Origin: Salegentibacter lacus | GTDB taxonomy: Bacteria; Bacteroidota; Bacteroidia; Flavobacteriales; Flavobacteriaceae | Length of the DNA stretch: 64,000 nucleotides | Assembly (NCBI RefSeq): GCF_020164555.1 | Contig: NZ_JAIQZB010000001.1 | Coordinates: 1 to 64,000, forward strand | Direction of reading: 5' to 3' | Shown: piece by piece, positions 53,174-60,753 of the stretch | Layout: every line of letters begins with the position of its first letter | Position numbering within the stretch: the stretch's first letter is position 1 | Position numbers and translations under genes: made by a program | Notes under the pieces: generated by a model | Databases searched by the model: none | The model's input: only the letters and a program-made list of their open reading frames with translations | What the model was told of the DNA's origin: nothing

Positions 53174-53196
53174 TAACCTATCGGATTAGTAGGTTA
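53174..53196. promoter_or_regulatory. Inverted repeat, candidate Rrf2 operator
   Basis: TAACCTA (53174-53180) and TAGGTTA (53190-53196) are separated by 9 bases. The site begins six bases past the -7 box of the promoter at 53202-53232, over the expected transcription start. CCTA...TAGG dyads of this size are the kind of site Rrf2 dimers bind, and the Rrf2 gene is adjacent. Confidence 0.55.
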
Positions 53197-53201
53197 TAAA
53201 A

Positions 53202-53232
53202 CAAAAGTAACTTTGTTTTTTTATCAGACCAA
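53202..53232 (-). promoter_or_regulatory. Promoter of the DUF2061-cysH-sulfite reductase operon
   Basis: On the minus strand TTG (53232-53230), a 20-nt spacer and TACTTTTG (53209-53202) match the Bacteroidota consensus. It lies about 50 bases before the DUF2061 start. Confidence 0.65.
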
Positions 53233-53279
53233 TTATTAAAGGCCTAAATTTCAGTATTTAACATTTAATTTTTGAATTC

Positions 53280-53696
53280 TTATTTTTTCGCAGAAATATC
53301 AGCTAAAGTATTATCACCCAGCACTTTTAATGTACTATCTCTAACCTGAATCATCAAACTATGAACAGAACAGGCTTCTTCACTGGGGCAATCGTCACAC
53401 TTTTCGTAATAATTTAGGCTTACACAAGGTACCATCGCAATAGGACCTTCCAACACCCGAATTACTGAAGTCATTAGGATATCTTCCGGTTCTTTAATTA
53501 AATAATAGCCACCGCCTTTACCTTTTTTAGACCCTAAAAATCCCGATTTTCGCAATTCCAGAAGTATGCTTTCAAGGAATTTTTGCGAGATATTTTCACT
53601 TTTTGAAATTTCAGAAGTTTGCACCGGTTTTTTATCACCTCTTTTTGCGATAAACGCCAGGGCTTTAATACCGTATTTGGTCTTTTTTGAAAGCAT
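53280..53696 (-). CDS. Rrf2-family transcriptional regulator
   Basis: A 138-residue regulator from MLSKKTKYG (53696). The winged helix is MLSKKTKYGIKALAFIAK...SEISKSENISQKFLESILLELRKSGFLGSKKGKGGGYYL. The C-terminal Cys set (PCVSLNYYEKCDDCPSEEAC) is like that of iron-sulfur Rrf2 proteins (IscR, NsrR). A longer frame to 53789 adds residues not found in the family. Set inside the sulfur cluster, it is the likely cysteine or sulfur sensor, comparable to CymR. It lies between the methionine genes and the cysH operon. Confidence 0.85.
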   Translation of the reverse strand: MLSKKTKYGIKALAFIAKRGDKKPVQTSEISKSENISQKFLESILLELRKSGFLGSKKGKGGGYYLIKEPEDILMTSVIRVLEGPIAMVPCVSLNYYEKCDDCPSEEACSVHSLMIQVRDSTLKVLGDNTLADISAKK

Positions 53697-53791
53697 ATTG
53701 CGAATATACTTAAAGTTTGACTTTTTCGCATTCATAATTGAATTCTCTACGGAAAAATCAAAAAGTCCGGTTCCTGCTAAAATTACCATAA

Positions 53792-54955
53792 CTAAATTGA
53801 GTTTAGTGCCTGTTTTAAATCGGCTATCACATCTTCCACATGTTCTAATCCTACTGAAACTCTTACCAAGCCAGGTTTTATTCCTGCTTCTAATCTATCT
53901 TCTTCACTCAACTTGCTGTGGGTGGTAGAAGCAGGATGTGTAACAATACTCCTGGTATCACCCAAATTAGCCGATCTTGAACAGAGTTTAATTGCATCTA
54001 TAAACTTTCTTCCAGATTCAATGCCTCCCTTAATCTCAAATGAAACAATATTTCCGCCTTTCTTCATCTGCTTTTTGGCAATCTCGTACTGTGGGTGCGA
54101 CTTTAAAAATGGATATTTTACATTTTCGGCATTGGCTTCGGTCTCTAAAAATTCTGCTACTTTTTCAGCATTTTCACAATGCTTATCCAAACGTACCGCG
54201 AGCGTTTCCAAACTTTTAGAAAGCACCCAGGCATTAAACGGCGACAGAGCCGGCCCCGTATTCCTTGAGAACAGGTAGATTTCCCTAATAAGATCGGCAT
54301 TTCCAACTGTTACACCGCCCAGAACGCGGCCCTGACCGTCTATTAATTTTGTAGCCGAATGTATTACCAAATGCGCCCCGAATTTAATAGGATTCTGTAA
54401 CCAGGGCGTAGCAAAACAATTGTCTATAATTAAAATAAGATTGTGCTTTTTTGCAATTTGCCCTAAAACTTCCAAATCCAAAACATCTACACCGGGATTG
54501 GTAGGCGTTTCTGCAAAAATAATTTTGGTTTCCGGCTTTATTAAACTTTCAATTTTATCCACTTCGTCCACATTAAAATAAGTATGTGAAATATTCCATT
54601 TTGGAAAAAACTTAGTAAACAAACTATGCGTAGAACCAAAAACCGATCTCGCTGAAATGATATGGTCTCCACTATTTAAAAGTGCCGCCAGGCTAGAAAA
54701 TACAGCGCTCATTCCGGTTGCAAAAGCGAACCCGGCTTCTGCCCCTTCCATTTTGGCAATTTTCTCAGTGAATTCTGAAGTATTGGGATTGGTAAATCGG
54801 CTGTAAATATTGCGTTCTTTTTCTTCAGAAAATGAAGCTCTCATATCTTCGGCATCATCAAAAACATAACTGGACGTTAAGTACAGGGGCGTGGAGTGCT
54901 CCTGGAACTGGGTACGTTCGTTTTGTGTTCTAATAGCTTCGGTTTCAAAATGCAT
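53792..54955 (-). CDS. Trans-sulfuration PLP enzyme (O-succinylhomoserine sulfhydrylase/cystathionine synthase-like)
   Basis: A 387-residue Cys/Met-metabolism enzyme. The PLP lysine is in LVIHSATKLIDGQGRVLGG; other marks are SSYVFDDAEDMRASF, YSRFTNPNTSEF and SIVTHPASTTHSKLSEE. It is closest to MetZ-type sulfhydrylases. It is the second enzyme of this superfamily in the cluster (the other is metY), so one may use sulfide and the other cysteine; the sequence does not decide. It is 20 bases after hom. Confidence 0.85.
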   Translation of the reverse strand: MHFETEAIRTQNERTQFQEHSTPLYLTSSYVFDDAEDMRASFSEEKERNIYSRFTNPNTSEFTEKIAKMEGAEAGFAFATGMSAVFSSLAALLNSGDHIISARSVFGSTHSLFTKFFPKWNISHTYFNVDEVDKIESLIKPETKIIFAETPTNPGVDVLDLEVLGQIAKKHNLILIIDNCFATPWLQNPIKFGAHLVIHSATKLIDGQGRVLGGVTVGNADLIREIYLFSRNTGPALSPFNAWVLSKSLETLAVRLDKHCENAEKVAEFLETEANAENVKYPFLKSHPQYEIAKKQMKKGGNIVSFEIKGGIESGRKFIDAIKLCSRSANLGDTRSIVTHPASTTHSKLSEEDRLEAGIKPGLVRVSVGLEHVEDVIADLKQALNSI

Positions 54956-54975
54956 AATTGTTGGTTTTGTTGTTT

Positions 54976-56049
54976 TTAATTTAATCTTTGGGATAATTTA
55001 AGCACATCGCTAACTACACCACGCGCAGTTACCGCTGCTCCTGCCCCGGCTCCCTGAATTACTAGCGGTTGATCACCGTAAGATTCAGTATAAATCTCAA
55101 AAATATTATCTGCGCCTTTAATTTGTCCCAGCGCGGTATTTTTTGGTTCAGAAATAAGTTTTGCCTCCAGGTTGGCGCTCCCTACTTCAATTTCCCCAAT
55201 GTACCGCAGCACGTGATCTTTATTTTGATCTTTTTTATGCTGAAAAAATATTTCATCCAGTTCTCCTATTCTACGCTGAAATTCTTCTGCGGAAGTCTGT
55301 CCGTTTAATTTCTCCGGAATTAATGATTGGATTTTAATTTCCTGAAATTCCTTTTCCAGCTGAAGTTCGCGAGCCAGGATCAATAATTTTCTTCCCACAT
55401 CGTTTCCGGAAAGATCTTCGCGGGCATCAGGTTCTGTATATCCCAATTTTCCGGCTTTTCGCAATACATCAGAGAATTTCTCCTTGTTTTCAGAAAATGT
55501 ATTGAAAATAAAACTCAACGAACCGGAAAATACACCTCGAATTTTGGTAACTTTTTCACCAGCCTGGTGCAAGCCCTGTACGGTTTGAACAATTGGTAAG
55601 CCTGCGCCCACGTTGGTTTCGTAATAAAAATATTTCCCGTGGTAATCTAGTTCTTTTCGTAGTTTGTTATAAAAATCGGCAGAAAGGGTGTTGGCTACTT
55701 TATTGGCGGCTACCAGGTTAAAGCCGTTTTGAATTAGCCGAATATAAAGCGCTACAAATTCCTTACTCGCCGTAGCGTCTATCGCGATAAGATGTTCCAG
55801 GTCGTTCTCTTTTGTAAAATCGAGAATATCTTCGAGTTTGTATTTTTCAGCAGATTTTTTGAAATCTTTCTGCCAGTTTTCAGAAATTCCTTCTGCATTA
55901 AAAAGGGCTTTTTTTGAATTCGCAATCACGGGAATACTTACCGAAACCCCGGAATGCCTTTCCCATTGCTCTTTTGCGCTGAGTAATTGCTGGATTAAGG
56001 TACTGCCTACGTTACCTATTCCAAACAAGATGATGTTCACTTTTTTCAT
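54976..56049 (-). CDS. hom: Homoserine dehydrogenase
   Basis: A 357-residue NAD(P)-dependent enzyme making homoserine. The nucleotide motif is IILFGIGNVGSTLIQQLL. Catalytic region: AANKVANTLSADFYNKLRK, YYYETNVGAGLPIVQTVQGL, GVFSGSLSFIFNTFSE and GYTEPDAREDLSGNDVGRKL. It has no aspartokinase or ACT domain. Its 5' end overlaps metX by 38 bases, so translation is coupled. Dedicated methionine-branch copy. Confidence 0.92.
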   Translation of the reverse strand: MKKVNIILFGIGNVGSTLIQQLLSAKEQWERHSGVSVSIPVIANSKKALFNAEGISENWQKDFKKSAEKYKLEDILDFTKENDLEHLIAIDATASKEFVALYIRLIQNGFNLVAANKVANTLSADFYNKLRKELDYHGKYFYYETNVGAGLPIVQTVQGLHQAGEKVTKIRGVFSGSLSFIFNTFSENKEKFSDVLRKAGKLGYTEPDAREDLSGNDVGRKLLILARELQLEKEFQEIKIQSLIPEKLNGQTSAEEFQRRIGELDEIFFQHKKDQNKDHVLRYIGEIEVGSANLEAKLISEPKNTALGQIKGADNIFEIYTESYGDQPLVIQGAGAGAAVTARGVVSDVLKLSQRLN

Positions 56050-57025
56050 TTTCTTTATTGTTGGTTTTAAATACAGGTTTTAAAAATCTGGACAATTGCG
56101 AAGCTTCAATTAAAAATGCATCGTGCCCGTGAATTGATCTAATTTCGTGAATACTCACATTACTTTTTACTAGGGAAAGATTTACATAAGTGTCCCAATT
56201 CTCATCGGCCAGGAAAAACCAATCTGAATTTACGGTTACAATATGAACATCCCCTTCAATTTTCTTTGCAGCTTCCAGGTAATTACCGCTGCCTTTGCTA
56301 ATGTCTATAGTAGTTAGCAAATGATTCATAAACTTATAAGAAGCCAATTGAAAACGTTCCTCTAGTTTATCACCGTGGTATTGCAACCAGCCTTCAACTT
56401 TATAACAAGGCTTCACCTCTTCTTTGGTCCGGTTGAATTTCTTGCTTAAAGATTGCGGGGTTCGGTAAAAAGTCATTGCGTGCATTCTGGCATCTTTTAC
56501 CGGCTCTTTGGAATTATTCAAAATTTGCTCTTGAACTTTACAATTTGCCAGCACCCAATCTGTCGCTTTATAATCTGTGGCGATTGGAATAATATTTTCA
56601 GATAAACCAGGTTTTAAAGCAGCCAGTTCCCACGCTAAAGCTCCACCAATAGAACCGCCAATTATGGCAAAAAGTTTTTCTATTTTCAGTTCCTGAAGCG
56701 CTAAAGCCTGAATTCTGGCAATATCCCGAAGCGTAAATTCCTTGTAATTTTCAATTAGATGTTCTTTTTTTCCGTTAAACCCATTTCCCGGAATATTAAA
56801 AGCCAGGATGCTGAACTTATCGGTATCAATACATTTCTGAGGGCCAACTATATTTGTCCACCAGCCGAGTTTTCCTGTTATTTGGGAGTTTCCGGTAAGC
56901 GCGTGGTTTATTAAAACAACCGGCGCAGTTTCGGAATTTTGCCCAAATTGCTGAAAACATAAATAAATATCCTGAACCGTTCCTGCGGAATTTTCAAAAT
57001 CTTTTAAACAGAGTTCCTGAAGCAT
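56012..57025 (-). CDS. metX: Homoserine O-acetyltransferase-like alpha/beta hydrolase
   Basis: A ~337-residue protein of the MetX fold. The nucleophile Ser is in IGGSIGGALAWELAAL; the final His is in SIHGHDAFLIEASQLS; the oxyanion region is VVLINHALTGNSQI, and GPQKCIDTDKFSILAFNIPGNG is typical. It acetylates homoserine to give the substrate of MetY. Start set at MLQELCL because the 10 residues before it are poly-Lys and atypical. Between metY and hom in one operon. Confidence 0.88.
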   Translation of the reverse strand: MLQELCLKDFENSAGTVQDIYLCFQQFGQNSETAPVVLINHALTGNSQITGKLGWWTNIVGPQKCIDTDKFSILAFNIPGNGFNGKKEHLIENYKEFTLRDIARIQALALQELKIEKLFAIIGGSIGGALAWELAALKPGLSENIIPIATDYKATDWVLANCKVQEQILNNSKEPVKDARMHAMTFYRTPQSLSKKFNRTKEEVKPCYKVEGWLQYHGDKLEERFQLASYKFMNHLLTTIDISKGSGNYLEAAKKIEGDVHIVTVNSDWFFLADENWDTYVNLSLVKSNVSIHEIRSIHGHDAFLIEASQLSRFLKPVFKTNNKENEKSEHHLVWNR

Positions 57026-57110
57026 TTTTTTCTTTTTTTGAGTTAGAAAGAGCAAAAGGAAAAAGACTTAACCTGGCTGCTTTTTCCTTTGCCTTTCCAC
57101 CAACAATAAA

Positions 57111-58403
57111 TTATACCAGTGCTTTTTTCTGAATTTTAGCAAAAGCCTCTTTTAGGTCTGCTTTTAAATCTTCTACAGCTTCTAAACCTACCGATATACG
57201 AATAAGATCTTGCGTAACTCCGGCGGTTGCCTGTTGTTTTTCGTCCAGTTGCTGATGCGTGGTGCTTGCAGGATGAATTATCAATGATTTAGTATCTCCT
57301 ATATTAGCAACCAGGGAGAAAAGTTTGGTTTCATCTGCCACAACTTTAGCCGATTCAAAACCGCCTTCTACTCCAAAAGTAACCACGCCACTTTGCCCTT
57401 TTGGAAGGTATTCTTTGGCGAGTTTATTATACTTGCTGCTTTCCAGCCCGGGATAATTTACCCATTTCACTTCTTCCTGCTGCTCCAGCCAGGTGGCGAG
57501 CTCTAAAGCATTTTCACTATGCTGTTTTATTCTAATTTCCAGGGTTTCCAAACCTTGTATAATCTGAAATGCGTTATACGGGCTTAATGCCGCACCGTGA
57601 TCACGTAAACCTTCAATTCTAACCTTGGCAATAAAAGCGGCTTCCTTTAAAGCTTCGTGGTAAACGAGTCCGTGATATCCCGGCGAAGGTTCGGTGAATT
57701 CAGGAAATTTTCCATTTGCCCAGTTAAAATTACCGGCATCTATAATGGCTCCTCCAAGGGAAGTTCCGTTACCGCTAATATATTTAGTAAGCGATTCTAT
57801 AACAATATCGGCTCCGTGTTCAATAGGTTTTAAAAGTGATGGCGTCGCAACCGTATTATCCACTATAAATGGAACTTTAAGCGCATTAGCTTGTGCAGAA
57901 ATTGCTTTAAGATCTAAGACATCTAATTTTGGATTCCCCAGTGATTCCACGAAAATTGCACGAGTATTTTCCTTTGCTGCCTTTTTAAAATTCTCTGGAT
58001 TCTCGGGATCTACGAAAGTGGTAGTAATTCCAAATCGCGGTAAAGTCACACTCAGGAGATTGTATGTACCGCCATATAAGCTACTGGAAGCTACAATATG
58101 ATCACCGGATTTTAAAAGCGTTAAAAGTGTGGTATTAATTGCTGCTGTTCCTGATGCAGTAACTACCGCTGCAATTCCGCCTTCCAGCGCTGCAAGGCGT
58201 TGTTCCAGGATATCGTTAGTAGGGTTATTTAAACGGGTATAAATGTAACCGGGTTCTGCGAGTGAAAATAGGTTGGCAGCGTGATCTGAATTATTAAAAA
58301 CATAAGAAGTTGTTTGGTAAATAGGCACCGCCCTTGTACCTCCGTTTTCTTTTGTATCGTGACCTGCGTGTAATGCGTTTGTTGAAAATTTTTGAGTACT
58401 CAT
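57111..58403 (-). CDS. metY: O-acetylhomoserine sulfhydrylase
   Basis: A 430-residue PLP enzyme that makes homocysteine from O-acetylhomoserine and sulfide. Marks: FSTNALHAGHDTKENGGTRAVPIYQTTSYVF, the PLP lysine in IESLTKYISGNGTSLGG, and SLIIHPASTTHQQLDEKQ. Length ~430 fits MetY rather than MetB/MetZ (~380-390). It is the first enzyme gene of the operon, preceded by two Met-rich leader peptides with terminators. Confidence 0.93.
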   Translation of the reverse strand: MSTQKFSTNALHAGHDTKENGGTRAVPIYQTTSYVFNNSDHAANLFSLAEPGYIYTRLNNPTNDILEQRLAALEGGIAAVVTASGTAAINTTLLTLLKSGDHIVASSSLYGGTYNLLSVTLPRFGITTTFVDPENPENFKKAAKENTRAIFVESLGNPKLDVLDLKAISAQANALKVPFIVDNTVATPSLLKPIEHGADIVIESLTKYISGNGTSLGGAIIDAGNFNWANGKFPEFTEPSPGYHGLVYHEALKEAAFIAKVRIEGLRDHGAALSPYNAFQIIQGLETLEIRIKQHSENALELATWLEQQEEVKWVNYPGLESSKYNKLAKEYLPKGQSGVVTFGVEGGFESAKVVADETKLFSLVANIGDTKSLIIHPASTTHQQLDEKQQATAGVTQDLIRISVGLEAVEDLKADLKEAFAKIQKKALV

Positions 58404-58458
58404 AATTTCTAATTTTTTAAAGTTTTGCTTCGATTTTTGGAAGCTTGATTTTGTTTTT

Positions 58459-58483
58459 TGGATTTCCGCCTGCGCAGAAATGA
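58459..58483. repeat. 25-bp direct repeat, copy A
   Basis: TGGATTTCCGCCTGCGCAGA followed by AATGA. It matches 58762-58786 in 22 of 25 positions and contains a short inverted repeat (TTTC...GAAA). The two copies bracket leader peptide 2 and its terminator. Confidence 0.55.
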
Positions 58484-58495
58484 TTTGTTTTAAAT

Positions 58496-58534
58496 AAAAA
58501 AAGCCCCCTTAAGTAGCTATTACCAAGGGGACCT
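58496..58534 (-). terminator. Met attenuator terminator 2 (before metY)
   Basis: On the minus strand GTCCCCTT and AAGGGGGC pair, with an inner GTA/TAC step, and are followed by seven T. The first arm and loop include TTGGTAATAGC (58526-58516), which can pair instead with GCTATTGCCAA in leader 2. Confidence 0.88.
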
Positions 58535-58560
58535 TTAAATTGAACTCTAAACAAACTAAG

Positions 58561-58659
58561 TTACATCCGGTTTTGGCAATAGCATTTCATGTGTCGCATA
58601 CACATACACATCATCATAGTGCGCATCATCATAGTGTTTATTGCCTTAATATTTTTCAT
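58561..58659 (-). CDS. Met/Cys-rich leader peptide 2 of the metY operon
   Basis: A 32-residue frame begins MKNIKAINT, then MMMRTMMMCMCMRHMKCYC, and ends QNRM: eleven Met and four Cys. Three mutually exclusive pairings are visible: GGCAATA (58645-58639) with TATTGCC; GCTATTGCCAA (58583-58573) with TTGGTAATAGC (58526-58516, one G-U pair); and the terminator itself. This is a complete 1:2, 2:3, 3:4 attenuator. Stalling on Met (or Cys) codons would favour 2:3 and let transcription reach metY. Confidence 0.88.
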   Translation of the reverse strand: MKNIKAINTMMMRTMMMCMCMRHMKCYCQNRM

Positions 58660-58761
58660 CTTTTAATTTTTGTCACTCCCGCAAAAGCCGGAATCTTATT
58701 TTTAAACTTCTACTCTTTGTCTCCTTCTTCGGAATTTAATTTTCTATTTCAATAATTATTC

Positions 58762-58786
58762 TGGATTTCCGCCTCCGTGGAAATGA
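58762..58786. repeat. 25-bp direct repeat, copy B
   Basis: TGGATTTCCGCCTCCGTGGA followed by AATGA; partner of 58459-58483. A related fragment (CTCCCGCAAAAGCCGGAATC) lies at 58676-58695. Confidence 0.55.
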
Positions 58787-58800
58787 CCAATTTTTTGCAT

Positions 58801-58827
58801 AAAAAAAACCGCTGCGATTGGCAGCGG
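58801..58827 (-). terminator. Met attenuator terminator 1
   Basis: On the minus strand CCGCTGC (58827-58821) and GCAGCGG (58815-58809) form a 7-bp perfect GC-rich stem with a 5-nt loop, followed by eight T. GCAGCG in the leader just upstream can pair with the first arm instead. Confidence 0.85.
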
Positions 58828-58853
58828 CTTTTTGCAATTTATATCTTTTCAGA

Positions 58854-58925
58854 TTAAGCAATAGAGCGCGCTGCGGAAGTTCTCCACATCATCATACGCA
58901 TCATATTGCAAATTATCTGGTACAT
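58854..58925 (-). CDS. Met-rich leader peptide 1 of the metY operon
   Basis: A 23-residue frame reads MYQIICNMMRMMMW, then RTSAARSIA: six Met, with five in a cluster of six codons. It starts about 20 bases after a good promoter and is followed by terminator 1. The codons after the Met cluster contain GCAGCG (in TCC GCA GCG), which pairs with CGCTGC of the terminator. GCAATA near the Met cluster can pair with TATTGC at the peptide's end. The arrangement is a second, independent Met attenuator in series with leader 2. Confidence 0.83.
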   Translation of the reverse strand: MYQIICNMMRMMMWRTSAARSIA

Positions 58926-58944
58926 TTCGTTGTTTTGTTGGATA

Positions 58945-58977
58945 CAAATATAAGGGCATAAATTTTTAATATCCAAA
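58945..58977 (-). promoter_or_regulatory. Promoter of the metY operon leader
   Basis: On the minus strand TTTG (58977-58974), a 21-nt spacer and TATATTTG (58952-58945) match the Bacteroidota consensus. No second promoter is seen between leader 1 and leader 2, so one transcript should pass both attenuators. Confidence 0.65.
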
Positions 58978-59212
58978 CCCAAACTTCATTTTTACGAAAA
59001 AAAAATTATTATCCATTTAAAATGAATAATCAGGAATTTAAGTGCCGTAACAATGCTTATAATTTATTTTTAATCAAAAAACAAAAGACAACAAGCTCTA
59101 TTTCAGCAGTATAGAATGATCTATAAATATATCAATAGTAAAATTGATTTCCGAAACATTTAAACACTGCGAAAAAGAAAGTTAAAGAAAGTTTCAGTTT
59201 GGGTTATTTTTA

Positions 59213-59220
59213 TACATTTG
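59213..59220 (+). promoter_or_regulatory. -7 promoter box of metK
   Basis: TACATTTG fits TAnnTTTG. A -33 box is not evident at the usual distance. Transcription would begin near 59227, at the start of the structured leader. Confidence 0.5.
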
Positions 59221-59229
59221 TACCCGAAT

Positions 59230-59340
59230 TAATAGAGGGAAGGATTTGACTGATTGCAACCCTTTTATACTTTTAAGAAAGTGTAAGAAAAATGCTAAAG
59301 CAGTATCACTACTCCCTTAGCTTTTCGTCAAATTCAACCC
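59230..59340 (+). promoter_or_regulatory. Structured leader of metK, SAM-riboswitch-like candidate
   Basis: The leader reads GAGGGAAGGATTTGACTGAT, then TGCAACCC, a hairpin TATACTTT/AAAGTGTA, then AAATGCTAAAGCAGT. ATTTGAC (59246-59252) pairs with GTCAAAT (59328-59334), ACTG with CAGT, and GAGGGA/TCCC can close the base. GAGGGA, GCAACC and TGCTAA occur in the same order as in the SAM-I aptamer before metH, but spacing and P3 differ. It could be a SAM-I-clan variant. Confidence 0.5.
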
Positions 59341-59365
59341 GTATTTTTTAAACTAATTTAAAAAT

Positions 59366-60622
59366 ATGGCTTATTTATTTACTTCAGAAAGTGTTTCTGA
59401 AGGACACCCCGATAAAATCGCCGATCAGATTAGCGATACTTTACTCGATAATTTCCTTGCATTTGATGAAAATTCTAAAGTCGCCTGCGAAACTTTGGTT
59501 ACTACCGGCCAGGTAGTCCTTGCCGGTGAGGTTAGAAGCGATACCTATTTAGACGTGCAAAACATAGCTCGTGAAGTAATTAATGATATTGGTTATACCA
59601 AAGGCGCTTATAAATTTAGCGGGGATTCCTGTGGCGTTATCTCTTTAATCCACGAACAATCCCAGGAAATTTACCAGGGTGTAGATCGTGAAAATAAAGA
59701 AGAACAGGGCGCAGGAGACCAGGGTATGATGTTTGGCTATGCTACCAACGAGACCGAAAACTATATGCCCCTGGCCTTAGATATCTCTCACAAAATACTT
59801 ATTGAACTGGCAAAATTAAGGCGCGAAGGAAAAGATATTCCTTATCTGCGACCAGATTCTAAAAGCCAGGTTACTATAGAATATAGCGACGATAATGTTC
59901 CGCAGAAAATTGTAGCTATTGTAGTTTCTACCCAGCACGACGATTTTGATGAGGATGATGATCAAATGCTGAAAAAAATCAAAAAAGATATTCTTGAAAT
60001 TCTTATTCCGCGAGTAAAGGAACAGTTACCTGAATATGTTCAGAAACTATTTAATGATGATATTACTTATCATATAAATCCAACAGGAAAGTTTGTTATT
60101 GGTGGGCCTCACGGCGATGCCGGACTTACCGGAAGAAAAATTATCGTAGACACCTACGGTGGTAAAGGCGCTCACGGTGGTGGTGCTTTCTCCGGGAAAG
60201 ATCCCAGTAAAGTTGACCGCTCAGCTGCCTACGCATCACGTCACGTTGCCAAAAACCTTGTTGCTGCGGGACTTGCAGATGAAGTTCTAGTACAGGTTTC
60301 TTACGCGATTGGAGTGGTAAAACCAACTTCAATTTCAGTAGAAACTTATGGCACCTCTAAAGTGGATATGAAAGATGGGGAAATCGCTAAAAAAGTAGCA
60401 GAAATATTTGATATGCGTCCCTGGGCCATTGAAAACCGTTTAAAGCTTAGAAATCCTATTTATAGGGAAACTGCAGCATACGGGCATATGGGCAAAGAAC
60501 CAAGAACAGTAACCAAAATCTTTAAAAGTCCATATTCCGGAGAAATAAAAAAAGAAGTCGAGCTCTTTACCTGGGAAAAACTTGACTATGTAGATAAGGT
60601 TAAAGAGGCTTTTAATCTATAA
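59366..60622 (+). CDS. metK: S-adenosylmethionine synthetase
   Basis: A 418-residue enzyme making SAM from methionine and ATP. Marks: [57 protein letters not shown] and [21 protein letters not shown], followed by a typical C-terminus. It is slightly longer than the usual ~385 residues because of an acidic stretch around residue 195 (DDFDEDDDQ). Transcribed opposite to the methionine operon and preceded by a structured leader. Confidence 0.96.
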   Translation: MAYLFTSESVSEGHPDKIADQISDTLLDNFLAFDENSKVACETLVTTGQVVLAGEVRSDTYLDVQNIAREVINDIGYTKGAYKFSGDSCGVISLIHEQSQEIYQGVDRENKEEQGAGDQGMMFGYATNETENYMPLALDISHKILIELAKLRREGKDIPYLRPDSKSQVTIEYSDDNVPQKIVAIVVSTQHDDFDEDDDQMLKKIKKDILEILIPRVKEQLPEYVQKLFNDDITYHINPTGKFVIGGPHGDAGLTGRKIIVDTYGGKGAHGGGAFSGKDPSKVDRSAAYASRHVAKNLVAAGLADEVLVQVSYAIGVVKPTSISVETYGTSKVDMKDGEIAKKVAEIFDMRPWAIENRLKLRNPIYRETAAYGHMGKEPRTVTKIFKSPYSGEIKKEVELFTWEKLDYVDKVKEAFNL

Positions 60623-60642
60623 ATTTGAAGTCATAATTTTTT

Positions 60643-60675
60643 AAAAATACCGCTGTAATCAGCGGTATTTTTTTT
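60643..60675 (+). terminator. Terminator of metK
   Basis: AAAAATACCGCTG (60643-60655) and CAGCGGTATTTTT (60660-60672) form a 13-bp perfect stem with a TAAT loop and further T. Confidence 0.92.
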
Positions 60676-60753
60676 GACGTTTTCTTCGGAAAGCTTTAAC
60701 AACCGGACGCAGTTTTAATTCCTAATTTTAGAACTACACCAATCAAGCACCTT

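Noticed and set aside
53697-53789. 31-residue N-terminal extension of the Rrf2 regulator
   Set aside because: Rrf2 proteins start at the MLSKKTKYG segment; the extra residues have no family match.
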